From positions 41,178-105,177 of the forward strand of contig JADJUP010000043.1 of NCBI GenBank assembly GCA_016716965.1: DNA of 64,000 nucleotides, given 5' to 3'. The DNA is from Sulfuritalea sp. Lineage in GTDB: Bacteria > Pseudomonadota > Gammaproteobacteria > Burkholderiales > Rhodocyclaceae. Below are positions 35,907 to 44,770 of this stretch, piece by piece. The position numbers and the translations under genes are program-made. Position 1 is the stretch's first letter, and each line of letters opens with the position of its first letter. A model generated the notes under the pieces. That model did not search any database. It was not told the DNA's origin and saw only the letters and a list, made by a program, of their open reading frames with translations.

Positions 35907-35930
35907 CATTGCGAAAAAGAATTCGCAATG
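35907..35930. promoter_or_regulatory. 9-6-9 inverted repeat upstream of aceA
   Basis: CATTGCGAA and TTCGCAATG around AAAGAA. The TTGCGAA/TTCGCAA halves resemble sites of RamB/ScfR-type short-chain acyl regulators (resemblance only). Lies between the two TCTTATATAAGA palindromes. Confidence 0.5.
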
Positions 35931-35954
35931 GTGAGATCGGTACCGCTGGTTTTT

Positions 35955-35972
35955 GTGTCTTATATAAGACAC
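35955..35972. promoter_or_regulatory. 18-bp palindrome upstream of aceA (distal operator)
   Basis: GTGTCTTATATAAGACAC, perfect, immediately behind the rraA stop codon; shares the 12-base core TCTTATATAAGA with 35841-35856. Confidence 0.7.
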
Positions 35973-35975
35973 GAG

Positions 35976-36455
35976 TCAGTGTAATTGTTTTTCGCTCACA
36001 ATTACACCATCGTCGTCCGCATAGAGCCACTCACCCGGGGTGAATGTCACACCCCCGAACGTCACTGGAATCTCAGCGTCACCCGTGTTCTTCTTCAAGG
36101 TCTTCATGGGGTGCGTGTCGAGCGCAAACACACCGATATCCATTTCGCCGATAGCCCGCGAATCCCGGATGCATCCGTAGACGACTATGCCGGCCCATCC
36201 ATTCTTGACACCCAGTGCAGCAAGTTGGTCTCCAACCAGTGCGCGGCGCAGGCTGCCGCCACCGTCGATAACCAGGACGCGGGCATTGCCCTCGGACTCG
36301 AGTGCTTTTCGCACCAGCGAGTTGTCCTCGAACAGCTTTAGCGTCGCAATTCGGCCAAAAAAGGCCGCCCGCCCGCCAAAGCTGTTGAACATCGGTTCAA
36401 CGACGCGAACGGCAGCCTCATTGGCATCGCAAAGATCGGTAGTCAGCAGGTCCAT
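35976..36455 (-). CDS. rraA: RraA-family protein
   Basis: 159 aa from ATG 36455 (MDLLTTDLCDANE). The GxxxxRxxxD signature region reads GWAGIVVYGCIRDSRAIG. The family includes RNase E inhibitor RraA and 4-hydroxy-4-methyl-2-oxoglutarate/oxaloacetate aldolases; the short form and location fit RraA, but aldolase activity cannot be excluded. Lies between clpA and aceA on the same strand. Confidence 0.85.
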   Translation of the reverse strand: MDLLTTDLCDANEAAVRVVEPMFNSFGGRAAFFGRIATLKLFEDNSLVRKALESEGNARVLVIDGGGSLRRALVGDQLAALGVKNGWAGIVVYGCIRDSRAIGEMDIGVFALDTHPMKTLKKNTGDAEIPVTFGGVTFTPGEWLYADDDGVIVSEKQLH

Positions 36456-36475
36456 GATTTGCAATGGGAATAAAT

Positions 36476-36509
36476 TGAAAGACCGGCTACCCGGCAGTGC
36501 CGGGTAGCC
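36476..36509 (-). terminator. Terminator of clpSA
   Basis: Stem GGCTACCCGGC/GCCGGGTAGCC with a 3-nt loop, then GGTCTTTCAATTT on the minus strand. Confidence 0.75.
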
Positions 36510-36525
36510 ATGAATCGCCCGCGCG

Positions 36526-38796
36526 CTAAATCGGTGAGGGAATCGCCGGTGTAGCGGGAACGTCCTCGAAGCCGAGGGTGATTTTCTCGTGCTCGTCGAG
36601 ATCGATCGTGACCCGTCCGCCATGGATCAACTTGCCGAATAGCAGTTCGTCGGCAAGGGCGGAGCGGATGGTGTCCTGGATCAATCGCGCCATCGGTCGC
36701 GCGCCCATCAATGGGTCGAAACCCTTCTCGGCCAGCCAGGCACGCAAGGCATCGGTGAAGATGACCTCGACCTTCTTCTCGTGCAGTTGCCCTTCGAGCT
36801 GCATCAGGAACTTGTCGACCACGCGCAGGATGATTTCGGCGTCCAGGGCACGGAAGGAAATGATGGCATCGAGACGATTGCGGAACTCGGGGGTGAACAT
36901 GCGCTTGATGTCCGCCATTTCATCCCCGGGACCCTTGCTGGTGGTGAATCCGATGCTGGTCTTCTGCAGGGCTTCCGCGCCGGCATTGGTCGTCATGACG
37001 ATCACCACATTGCGAAAGTCCGCCTTGCGGCCGTTATTGTCGGTCAGGGTGCCGTGATCCATGACCTGAAGCAGTATGTTGAATACCTCCGGATGGGCTT
37101 TCTCGATTTCGTCCAGCAGGAGAACCGCATGGGGCTTCTTCGTGACTGCTTCGGTCAACAGGCCTCCCTGGTCGAAGCCGACATAGCCTGGAGGTGCGCC
37201 GATCAGCCGGCTTACCGCATGGCGTTCCATGTATTCCGACATGTCGAAGCGGATCAGCTCGATGCCCATGCCATAAGCAAGCTGGCGTGCCACTTCCGTT
37301 TTGCCGACACCCGTGGGCCCGGAAAACAGGAAGCATCCTATCGGCTTCTGCGGGTCTCCCAAACCGGAACGCGACATCTTGATCGCCTTGGCCAGCGCAT
37401 CGATGGCAGCATCCTGGCCGAACACCATGTTCTTCAGGTCACGATCAAGGTTCTTGAGCGCGGACCGGTCATCGGCAGAGACGTGCTGCGGCGGAATGCG
37501 CGCAATCTTGGCGACGATGTCTTCGATCTCAAGTTTGCCAATGGTCTTTTTCTGTTTCGATTTCGGCAGGATGCGCTGCGCGGCACCCGCTTCGTCGATC
37601 ACATCGATCGCTTTGTCCGGCAAGTGCCGGTCGTTGATGTACTTGGCGGCGAGCTCGGCCGCACTCGATATGGCGGCAGCCGAGTACTTGACCCCGTGGT
37701 GCTCCTCGAAGCGGGACTTGAGCCCGCGCAGGATGGAAACCGTTTCGCCCACCGACGGTTCATTGACATCCACCTTCTGGAAGCGGCGCGACAGCGCGTG
37801 GTCCTTTTCGAACACGCCACGAAACTCGGTATAGGTCGTGGCCCCAATGCATTTCAGCGCACCGGAAGACAAAGCCGGTTTCAGCAGGTTCGAAGCATCC
37901 ATCGTTCCGCCGGATGCGGCACCGGCCCCGATCAGCGTATGGATCTCGTCGATGAACAGGATGGCATTCGGATTGTCTGCGAGTTGCTTGAGAACCCCCT
38001 TGAGCCGTTGTTCGAAATCGCCCCGGTACTTGGTTCCAGCCAGAAGGGAGCCCATGTCAAGGCAGTACACGGTCGCATTGGCAAGAATTTCCGGGACGCG
38101 TCCTTCGACGATGTGACGCGCGAGGCCTTCGGCGATCGCCGTCTTGCCAACGCCAGCCTCCCCAACCAGCAGCGGGTTGTTCTTGCGTCTGCGACAAAGA
38201 GTCTGGATTACCCGCTCGAGTTCCTTGTCGCGTCCGATGAGGGGGTCGATCTTGCCGGTCAACGCGAGCTGGTTGAGGTTTTGCGTAAAGCTCTCTAGGG
38301 CGCCACCTTTCTCCTGGGTCTCGGACTCGGTTTCGGCGGGCTCTTCCTTGCCGCGAGCCTGCGGGGTCTTGGTAATACCATGCGAGATGAAGTTCACCAC
38401 GTCCAGCCGGGTAATGTTCTGCCGTTGCAGGAAGAAAACGGCATGTGAGTCCTTTTCGCCAAAAATGGCAACCAGCACATTTGCTCCTGTCACTTCCTTC
38501 TTGCCGGAAGATTGCACATGGAGGATTGCGCGCTGAATAACGCGTTGAAAACCGAGCGTTGGCTGGGTATCGATCTCGTCACTGCCGGCGACGGTCGGCG
38601 TATGTTCATTGATGAAGGTAAGCAGTTCCTTGCGCAGGCCCTCGATATCGGCAGCGCAGGCGCGCAGAACTTCTGCTGCAGAGGGGTTGTCCAGCAACGC
38701 CAGCAGCAGGTGTTCTACGGTGATGAACTCATGGCGCTTCTGCCGGGCTTCGACAAACGCCATGTGCAAGCTGACCTCGAGTTCCTGGGCAATCAT
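36526..38796 (-). CDS. clpA: ATP-dependent Clp protease ATP-binding subunit ClpA
   Basis: 756 aa from the ATG overlapping the clpS stop (TGATG). Two Clp-N repeats, then two AAA+ domains with Walker A GEAGVGKT and GPTGVGKT and the ClpP-binding loop region near IGFTTSK. It unfolds substrates for ClpP; clpP is not in the window. Confidence 0.98.
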   Translation of the reverse strand: MIAQELEVSLHMAFVEARQKRHEFITVEHLLLALLDNPSAAEVLRACAADIEGLRKELLTFINEHTPTVAGSDEIDTQPTLGFQRVIQRAILHVQSSGKKEVTGANVLVAIFGEKDSHAVFFLQRQNITRLDVVNFISHGITKTPQARGKEEPAETESETQEKGGALESFTQNLNQLALTGKIDPLIGRDKELERVIQTLCRRRKNNPLLVGEAGVGKTAIAEGLARHIVEGRVPEILANATVYCLDMGSLLAGTKYRGDFEQRLKGVLKQLADNPNAILFIDEIHTLIGAGAASGGTMDASNLLKPALSSGALKCIGATTYTEFRGVFEKDHALSRRFQKVDVNEPSVGETVSILRGLKSRFEEHHGVKYSAAAISSAAELAAKYINDRHLPDKAIDVIDEAGAAQRILPKSKQKKTIGKLEIEDIVAKIARIPPQHVSADDRSALKNLDRDLKNMVFGQDAAIDALAKAIKMSRSGLGDPQKPIGCFLFSGPTGVGKTEVARQLAYGMGIELIRFDMSEYMERHAVSRLIGAPPGYVGFDQGGLLTEAVTKKPHAVLLLDEIEKAHPEVFNILLQVMDHGTLTDNNGRKADFRNVVIVMTTNAGAEALQKTSIGFTTSKGPGDEMADIKRMFTPEFRNRLDAIISFRALDAEIILRVVDKFLMQLEGQLHEKKVEVIFTDALRAWLAEKGFDPLMGARPMARLIQDTIRSALADELLFGKLIHGGRVTIDLDEHEKITLGFEDVPATPAIPSPI

Positions 38797-39116
38797 CAGT
38801 CTTCCTCCATCACGCAAGCCAGCGGGTGCTGGTGTCGGCGCGAAAATTCGCTTACCTGCTCAACCTTTGTCGCCGCTACATCGTGAGGATACACGCCACA
38901 GGCGCCTTTACCCTCGCGATGCACCTTCAGCATGACCTGCGTCGATTGCTCGCGCGACAAGCCGAAAAACTTTTCCAGCACCACGACGACAAAATCCATC
39001 GGAGTGAAGTCATCATTCAGCAGAAGGACTTTGTACATTGGTGGCGGCTTGGTGCGACTTTGCTCAGGCGCCAATGCAGCACCGCCTCCTGGCCCAACTT
39101 GCTTGCGTGTAACCAT
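38796..39116 (-). CDS. clpS: ATP-dependent Clp protease adaptor ClpS
   Basis: 106 aa. Core YKVLLLNDDFTPMDFVVVVLEKFF and KVHREGKGACGVY are diagnostic for ClpS, the N-end rule adaptor that delivers substrates to ClpA. Translationally coupled to clpA. Confidence 0.97.
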   Translation of the reverse strand: MVTRKQVGPGGGAALAPEQSRTKPPPMYKVLLLNDDFTPMDFVVVVLEKFFGLSREQSTQVMLKVHREGKGACGVYPHDVAATKVEQVSEFSRRHQHPLACVMEED

Positions 39117-39480
39117 GTCTCGATTCTAATGTGATTCGGGAGCGGTTCAACACCTCTTAAAAGAGGGGAATAGCGCGCCGATGCTGCTGCATTTTGGGTT
39201 GATGAGCGGATATGCAAGAGGGTGGAATGTGCGATGCAGCATAGAAAGTTGTTGACGCTGCTTGACAATGTGCGTAAAACGCGAAACGTGTTTAGTTCAG
39301 GTTCCCTCCGCAGTGACCTACGGTCGTCTCACAGTCTGGCAAATCGCAGCTCCTCTGAATCGCCGCTTGGCCCCCTCTGCATCTCCGAACTTGAGTCTCA
39401 ACATGCCCCGGCCGGGGTGCGGTGTTTTGCAGCCCGCAGCGGTGGCCGATTTGTTCGTTTTTGATTAAGGAAAAAGTTAC
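39117..39480. other. 364-bp divergent gap between clpS and the cold-shock gene
   Basis: No gene seen. The clpS side holds a CCTCTT-AA-AAGAGG palindrome (39153-39166). The csp side holds a promoter at 39252-39280 and a leader of about 190 nt before the csp ATG, in line with structured cold-shock mRNA leaders. Confidence 0.6.
39252..39280 (+). promoter_or_regulatory. Promoter of the cold-shock gene
   Basis: TTGACG, 17-nt spacer, TAAAAC. Predicted transcript start near 39287 leaves a long untranslated leader. Confidence 0.5.
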
Positions 39481-39684
39481 ATGGCAACTGGTACTGTTAA
39501 GTGGTTCAACGACGCCAAGGGTTTTGGTTTTATCACCCCGGACGATGGCAGCGAGGATCTTTTCGCGCATTTCTCGGCCATCAACATGGCTGGTTTCAAG
39601 TCCCTGAAGGAAGGCGACAAGGTGACTTTCGACGTAGTGCAGGGCCCCAAGGGCAAGCAGGCGTCGAACATTCAGAAGCCCTGA
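39481..39684 (+). CDS. cspA: Cold-shock protein (CspA family)
   Basis: 67 aa single cold-shock domain. RNP1 reads KGFGFI and RNP2 LFAHFS (the more common form is VFVHFS). Binds single-stranded RNA/DNA as a chaperone. RBS AAGGAAAAAG. Long leader upstream and a strong terminator downstream indicate a single-gene transcript. Confidence 0.97.
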   Translation: MATGTVKWFNDAKGFGFITPDDGSEDLFAHFSAINMAGFKSLKEGDKVTFDVVQGPKGKQASNIQKP

Positions 39685-39727
39685 TTGTTGAAGTTTTCGG
39701 ATACCGGGAAAACCGGGTCCGAAAAAC

Positions 39728-39757
39728 AAAGCCCGCCGAACGGCGGGCTTTGTTTTT
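39728..39757. terminator. Bidirectional terminator between csp and icd
   Basis: AAAGCCCGCCG/CGGCGGGCTTT stem around AA, with GTTTTTG on the plus side and A-rich sequence on the other. Confidence 0.88.
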
Positions 39758-39776
39758 GTGGCGCCTAAGCCTGCAA

Positions 39777-41006
39777 TTACATCCGATCAATCATCGCCTG
39801 GCCAAATGCCGAACATTTGACTTCCTTGGCGCCTTCCATCAGGCGTGCAAAATCATAGGTGACAACCTTGTCGCCGATCGCGGCTTCCATCGACTTGATG
39901 ATCAGGTCGGCCGCTTCGGTCCACCCCATGTGACGCAGCATCATCTCTGCCGAGAGTATGAGTGAGCCGGGGTTGACGTAGTCCTTGCCTGCATACTTCG
40001 GCGCCGTGCCGTGCGTTGCCTCGAAGCAGGCGTAAAGATCCGAGATGTTCGCACCAGGGGCAATTCCGATTCCACCGACTTGGGCAGCCAGCGCATCCGA
40101 AATGTAGTCGCCGTTCAGGTTGAGCGTGGCGATCACATCGTATTCGGCGGGACGCAGCAATATCTGCTGCAGGAATGCATCGGCAATGGCGTCCTTGACG
40201 ACGATACCGTTTGGCAACTTGAGCCAGGGGCCGCCGTCAATCTCCATCCCACCGAACTCGTTCTTTGCCAGCGCATACGCCCAGTCACGGAAGCCACCTT
40301 CCGTATACTTCATGATGTTGCCCTTGTGGACGATCGTGACCGATTTTCGCTTGTTGGCGATGGCGTAATTGATCGCGGCCCGGACCAGGCGCTCGGTGCC
40401 TTCGCGCGAAACCGGTTTGATGCCGATGCCCGAGGTGTTGGGGAAACGAATCTTGCTGACTCCCATTTCTTCCTGGAGGAACTTGATCAGTTTCTTGGCC
40501 GGCGCCGATTCGGCTTGCCACTCGATACCGCAGTAAATGTCTTCCGTGTTCTCGCGGAAGATGATCATGTCAGTCTTGCTGGGATCTTTCAAAGGCGATG
40601 GGATTCCCTTGAAATAGCGCACCGGACGGACGCACTGGTAGAGGTCCATTTCCTGGCGCAATGCGACATTGAGGGAACGAATTCCACCGCCGACCGGTGT
40701 CGTCAATGGTCCCTTTATGGAGATCGAATAGTCCTTGCATGCCGTGATGGTCTCGGCGGGAAGCCAGACGTCGGGCCCGTAAAGGCGCGTCGCCTTTTCC
40801 CCGGCATACACTTCCATCCAGGATATCTTGCGTTTGCCGCCATAGGATTTTTGCACGGCGGCATCCACGACTTTCTGCATGACCGGGGTTATGTCCACGC
40901 CGATGCCGTCACCCTCGATGAAGGGGATGATCGGATTGTCGGGTATCGGCTGACCCGGAATGACTTTCTGGCCTTGCGCGGGAACCTTGATAAGGGAGGT
41001 GCTCAT
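39777..41006 (-). CDS. icd: NADP-dependent isocitrate dehydrogenase
   Basis: 409 aa from ATG 41006 (MSTSLIKVPAQGQ). Oxidatively decarboxylates isocitrate in the TCA cycle. The phosphorylatable serine of the E. coli-type enzyme corresponds to Ser111 in GGIRSLNVALRQ; NADP-site stretch EATHGTAPKYAGKD is present. Divergent from aceK, whose product phosphorylates that serine to push flux to the glyoxylate shunt. Confidence 0.97.
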   Translation of the reverse strand: MSTSLIKVPAQGQKVIPGQPIPDNPIIPFIEGDGIGVDITPVMQKVVDAAVQKSYGGKRKISWMEVYAGEKATRLYGPDVWLPAETITACKDYSISIKGPLTTPVGGGIRSLNVALRQEMDLYQCVRPVRYFKGIPSPLKDPSKTDMIIFRENTEDIYCGIEWQAESAPAKKLIKFLQEEMGVSKIRFPNTSGIGIKPVSREGTERLVRAAINYAIANKRKSVTIVHKGNIMKYTEGGFRDWAYALAKNEFGGMEIDGGPWLKLPNGIVVKDAIADAFLQQILLRPAEYDVIATLNLNGDYISDALAAQVGGIGIAPGANISDLYACFEATHGTAPKYAGKDYVNPGSLILSAEMMLRHMGWTEAADLIIKSMEAAIGDKVVTYDFARLMEGAKEVKCSAFGQAMIDRM

Positions 41007-41170
41007 GCCTGCTCCGTTCGATGATGGTGTGTTGGAATTCAAGATGGATGCGGGATGAATCAATGCCGATTATCCTCCAAAAATCAGCGAGGCTTCAATC
41101 CTCAGGGTGTCGAACTGACCCTTGTTCCCACTGGTAGAATCCGTGCGTCCATTCGCCAATATCCCGCAAG

Positions 41171-42943
41171 ATGCCAGCCGGCGGCACCGATGACCTTATC
41201 GCTGAATCCATTGCCACCGTGCTGGTGGATGGCTTCAACAAACACTATCGCCTGTTTCGTGAGAGTTCAGCCTTGGCAAAGCAGCGGTTCGAGCAGGCTC
41301 GCTGGCAGGAAGTGCAACAGGCAGTGCGCGACCGTATTCAGTTCTATGACGATAGGGTTCGTGAAACCACCGAGAAACTACACCGCGAGTTCAATGCGGA
41401 TAGCATAAGTGACAGTGTCTGGCAGCGGGCAAAGCTCCAGTTCATAGGACTGTTGACCAACCACAAGCAGCCCGAGCTCGCGGAAACGTTTTTCAATTCG
41501 GTGTTCTGCCAGATTTTGCATCGCACCTACTTCCACAATGATTTCATTTTTGTTCGACCGGCAGTTTCGACCGAATATATTGAATCGGATCCTCCTACCT
41601 ATCGCTGCTACTACCCCAACCAGGTTGGATTTCGTTCATCGATCCGCCAGATGTTCGCCGATTTTTGTTGGGCGCGCGATTTTGAAGATCTCGATCGCGA
41701 CGTGGAATTCATCCTGCGCAGTATCGGAACTCACCTTGGAACAATACCGGCGCGTGAGGCCAATCTGCAGATTCAGGTGCTCAACTCGGCGTTCTATCGC
41801 AACAAAGGCGCCTACGTAATAGGCAAGGCGGTCAACGGTGCATTTGAGTATCCATTTGCCGTTCCCGTGCTGCATTCGGACGACGGCACACTTTGCCTTG
41901 ACACCATCATCCTCGACGCATGGCGCATAAGTGCGCTTTTTTCGTTGTCCCGCGCCTATTTCATGGTCGATATGGACGTGCCATCCGGCTATGTGCAGTT
42001 CTTGCGATCGATCATGCCTAACAAGCCGCGCTCGGAGCTATACACCATGCTGGGTCTTGGCAAGCAGGGCAAGACCATGTTCTTTCGTGACCTGATTTTC
42101 CACCTGCACCATTCGGCGGACCAGTTCATCGTCGCCCCTGGTATCCGGGGATTGGTCATGCTCGTTTTCACGCTGCCCTCGTATCCCTATGTGTTCAAGG
42201 TCATCAAGGACGTATTTGGCATTTCCAAGGAAGTTGACCACGACACAGTTCGGAGTAAATATCAACTGGTAAAGCAGGTGGATCGTGTCGGCCGGATGGC
42301 CGACACGCTCGAATTCTCGAAGGTCGCACTTCCACGTTCGCGCTTCTCCGGGGAATTGATCGACGAACTGTACCGTGAGGTGCCCTCACTCATTGAGGAA
42401 GATGGCGACGACGTAATCATCAAGCACCTTTACATTGAAAGGCGGATGGAGCCGCTGAATCTGTACCTCGAGAAAGCCGAGAAGTCAGGCCGCGACGATT
42501 TGGTGGAGCATGCGGTTTGCGAGTACGGCAATGCCATCCGCGAACTCGCGATTGCGAACATCTTTCCTGGCGACCTGTTGTGGAAGAATTTCGGCGTGAC
42601 CCGGTACGGTCGGGTCGTATTCTATGATTACGATGAAATTGAGTTCATGACCGATTGCAGGTTCAGACGCATTCCGCCACCACCCAATTTCGAAGCCGAG
42701 ATGTCCGGAGAGGTTTGGTACTCGGTATCGCGGCTGGACGTTTTCCCGGAAGAGTTTGAAACCTTCCTCCTGGTTTCGGAGAGGATTCGCGATGCCTTCA
42801 TGCGCCATCATCCGGACCTCTTTGACGCCGAGTTCTGGCAAAACACCCAGCAACAGGTTCGCGAGGGAGCGATGCAAGACTTCTTCCCCTACCCCGAAGC
42901 CATGCGCTTCTGCAATATCTATCGCGACGATCCGCCCAGTTGA
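41171..42943 (+). CDS. aceK: Isocitrate dehydrogenase kinase/phosphatase
   Basis: 590 aa, full length. N-terminal regulatory domain and C-terminal kinase-like domain with the ATP-loop region APGIRGLVMLVFTLPS, VFKVIKD and DLLWKNFGV. Reversibly inactivates ICDH. It is divergent from its target icd, unlike the enterobacterial aceBAK operon. Its TGA overlaps the TTG start of the following pseudouridine synthase gene. Confidence 0.97.
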   Translation: MPAGGTDDLIAESIATVLVDGFNKHYRLFRESSALAKQRFEQARWQEVQQAVRDRIQFYDDRVRETTEKLHREFNADSISDSVWQRAKLQFIGLLTNHKQPELAETFFNSVFCQILHRTYFHNDFIFVRPAVSTEYIESDPPTYRCYYPNQVGFRSSIRQMFADFCWARDFEDLDRDVEFILRSIGTHLGTIPAREANLQIQVLNSAFYRNKGAYVIGKAVNGAFEYPFAVPVLHSDDGTLCLDTIILDAWRISALFSLSRAYFMVDMDVPSGYVQFLRSIMPNKPRSELYTMLGLGKQGKTMFFRDLIFHLHHSADQFIVAPGIRGLVMLVFTLPSYPYVFKVIKDVFGISKEVDHDTVRSKYQLVKQVDRVGRMADTLEFSKVALPRSRFSGELIDELYREVPSLIEEDGDDVIIKHLYIERRMEPLNLYLEKAEKSGRDDLVEHAVCEYGNAIRELAIANIFPGDLLWKNFGVTRYGRVVFYDYDEIEFMTDCRFRRIPPPPNFEAEMSGEVWYSVSRLDVFPEEFETFLLVSERIRDAFMRHHPDLFDAEFWQNTQQQVREGAMQDFFPYPEAMRFCNIYRDDPPS

Positions 42944-43584
42944 GTCGTCTGATCCTGTTCAACAAGCCCTATGGCGTCCTGACCCAGTTCAGCGACAAGG
43001 AAGGGCGTCCGACATTGGCAGACTACATTCCGGTTCCCGGCGTGTATGCCGCAGGTCGCCTGGATGCCGATTCCGAAGGTTTGGTGGTCCTGACGGACGA
43101 CGGTGCAATGCAGGCAAGGATCTCCGATCCTCGCCACAAGCTTGCGAAGATCTATTGGGCCCAGGTCGAAGGCCTTGCCACGGATGAAGCAATGTGCGCG
43201 CTGGCTGCCGGAGTCGACCTGGGTGATTTCGTTACACGACCCTGCGAGGCGTGCCGAGTTGCCGAGCCGCCGGGCCTCTGGGCGCGGAACCCGCCGATTC
43301 GCGAAAGAGCTTTGATTCCGACCAGTTGGTTGCAACTTGTATTGCGCGAAGGCAAAAACCGTCAGGTTCGACGCATGACAGCCCGCGTCGGTTTCCCGAC
43401 ACTGCGGTTGATTCGGTGGGCAGTAGGTGACTGGACACTGGATGGGCTTGCGCCTGGACAGTGGTGCGAACTAGCAATATCAGGTCAACCGCGCGGGAAG
43501 CACCGCGTTAATGGTCCTGACGCCGCATTCAACCGTGGTGTTGGCAGCACTCTACCCAATCATAAATTCAAGGAAAACTCATGA
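42940..43584 (+). CDS. rluE: 23S rRNA pseudouridine synthase RluE (RsuA family)
   Basis: 214 aa from TTG 42940. Lacks an S4 domain. Catalytic Asp in GRLDADSEGLVVLT, and LREGKNRQVRRMTA near the C-terminus. Modifies U2457 of 23S rRNA. The C-terminus is longer than usual by about 30 residues, which look unconserved. Confidence 0.93.
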   Translation: MSRLILFNKPYGVLTQFSDKEGRPTLADYIPVPGVYAAGRLDADSEGLVVLTDDGAMQARISDPRHKLAKIYWAQVEGLATDEAMCALAAGVDLGDFVTRPCEACRVAEPPGLWARNPPIRERALIPTSWLQLVLREGKNRQVRRMTARVGFPTLRLIRWAVGDWTLDGLAPGQWCELAISGQPRGKHRVNGPDAAFNRGVGSTLPNHKFKENS

Positions 43585-43805
43585 ACAAACTCCTCGTTAC
43601 CCTGTTTGCTGGCCTGATCGCCACTTCTGCTTTTGCTGCGGACGCGCCCAAGGCTGCCCCGGCTGCCGCTCCGGCTGCTGCTGCCCCCGCCGCTGCTCCG
43701 GCCGCTGCCCCCGCTGCCGAGAAGAAGGCTGAAGCCGCTCCGGCCAAGGCTGAAAAGAAAGCCAAGAAGGCCAAGAAGGCCAAGAAGGCTGACGCAGCCA
43801 AGTAA
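43581..43805 (+). CDS. Small exported Ala/Pro/Lys-rich protein
   Basis: 74 aa. Clear Sec signal peptide (MNKLLVTLFAGLIATSAFAAD), then an almost pure Ala/Pro block and a Lys/Ala block (EKKAKKAKKAKKADAAK). Good RBS CAAGGAAAAC and a strong terminator follow, so it is a real gene. Low-complexity basic periplasmic peptide of unknown function; similar Ala-Pro-Lys acid-response-like peptides occur in Betaproteobacteria. Confidence 0.75.
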   Translation: MNKLLVTLFAGLIATSAFAADAPKAAPAAAPAAAAPAAAPAAAPAAEKKAEAAPAKAEKKAKKAKKAKKADAAK

Positions 43806-43826
43806 TTTCCCATACGGGGAAAAAAG

Positions 43827-43852
43827 ATGGCAGGTTTCCCTGCCATTTTTTT
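43827..43852 (+). terminator. Terminator of the Ala/Lys-rich peptide gene
   Basis: ATGGCAGG/CCTGCCAT stem, 4-nt loop, run of seven T. Confidence 0.9.
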
Positions 43853-43966
43853 CGCCTTGATGTTTGTGCCGACTGGATTCCTGTTGATAATTGGCGAGGC
43901 ATCCGATACAAAGCCCGACCGACGGGTGATACGGCTTTCCCACTCGAACAAGGGCGGGCTCGAGTG

Positions 43967-44437
43967 ATGGCGCGCTTATGGAGACTCAACGTCATGTTGC
44001 GAATCGTGTTTCTCGCAAGCTTGGTGGCAATGTCTGGACCGCTAATGGCCCAGCAGCCCCAATTGCCCATAGTCGAACTGTCTGCAGGGATGCATCGAAT
44101 CGAAGCGGAAGTGGCCGCTACACCGGAAAGCCGACAGGTCGGCATGATGCTGCGCACCATCATGCCGCCGCAACGCGGCATGTTGTTCGTCTTTACCGAA
44201 CTCGCGCCACATTGCATGTGGATGCGCAATACCCTGTTGCCGCTATCAGTGGCCTTCCTGGATGGGCGCGGCAGGATCATCAATGTTGCTGACATGCAGC
44301 CGCGGACAGAGAACAACCACTGCGCCGCGCAGCCGGCACGATATGCGCTGGAAATGAACCTCGGATGGTTCAAGAGTCGGGGACTTGGGCCTGGTTCGGA
44401 GATCACCGGTATCAGCAAAGCGCCGTCCGGCCGCTGA
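43967..44437 (+). CDS. DUF192 family exported protein
   Basis: 156 aa from ATG 43967 (a later ATG at 43994 also possible). N-terminal signal peptide ending near PLMAQQ, then the DUF192 domain with ATPESRQVGMMLR, MLFVF and MWMRNTLLPLSVAFLD. Small beta-barrel family of unknown function. Convergent with slyX. Confidence 0.88.
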   Translation: MARLWRLNVMLRIVFLASLVAMSGPLMAQQPQLPIVELSAGMHRIEAEVAATPESRQVGMMLRTIMPPQRGMLFVFTELAPHCMWMRNTLLPLSVAFLDGRGRIINVADMQPRTENNHCAAQPARYALEMNLGWFKSRGLGPGSEITGISKAPSGR

Positions 44438-44487
44438 TCCCGCCTGGGAAAAAAGTCCAAACTGCCCAAAAATGCCGGCAAGTGGCT

Positions 44488-44688
44488 TCAGTAATGCGGC
44501 GGAACCTCGTCCGCCAGATTGCGCGGCTCCCCCGGTTCGTTCGCCTGGGTCATCCTGGCCAATTCGCGTATCTGTGCCTGGAGCAGGTCGAGTTGCTCTT
44601 GCTGGCGAAAGACCGTGCGATTCAGCGTGTCGAGGTGGTCCTCCGCCAACCCGAGTCTGATTTCCAGTTCGCTGATTCTTGATTCCAC
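44488..44688 (-). CDS. slyX: SlyX family protein
   Basis: 66 aa from GTG 44688 (VESRISELEIRLGLAEDHLDTLN). A single coiled coil ending in a Pro-rich DEVPPHY tail, the SlyX hallmark. Function unknown. Starts downstream of the sodB terminator. Confidence 0.88.
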   Translation of the reverse strand: MESRISELEIRLGLAEDHLDTLNRTVFRQQEQLDLLQAQIRELARMTQANEPGEPRNLADEVPPHY

Positions 44689-44710
44689 GCCGAGTCCCCT
44701 GAGCCAATGT

Positions 44711-44733
44711 AGAAAGGGCGCCTGTCGGCGCCC
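44711..44733 (-). terminator. Terminator of sodB
   Basis: GGGCGCC/GGCGCCC stem, 4-nt loop, then TTTCT on the minus strand. Confidence 0.75.
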
Positions 44734-44770
44734 CGGGTCAGTTCCTGTAATTTGCCGACCCGTAAAACGA

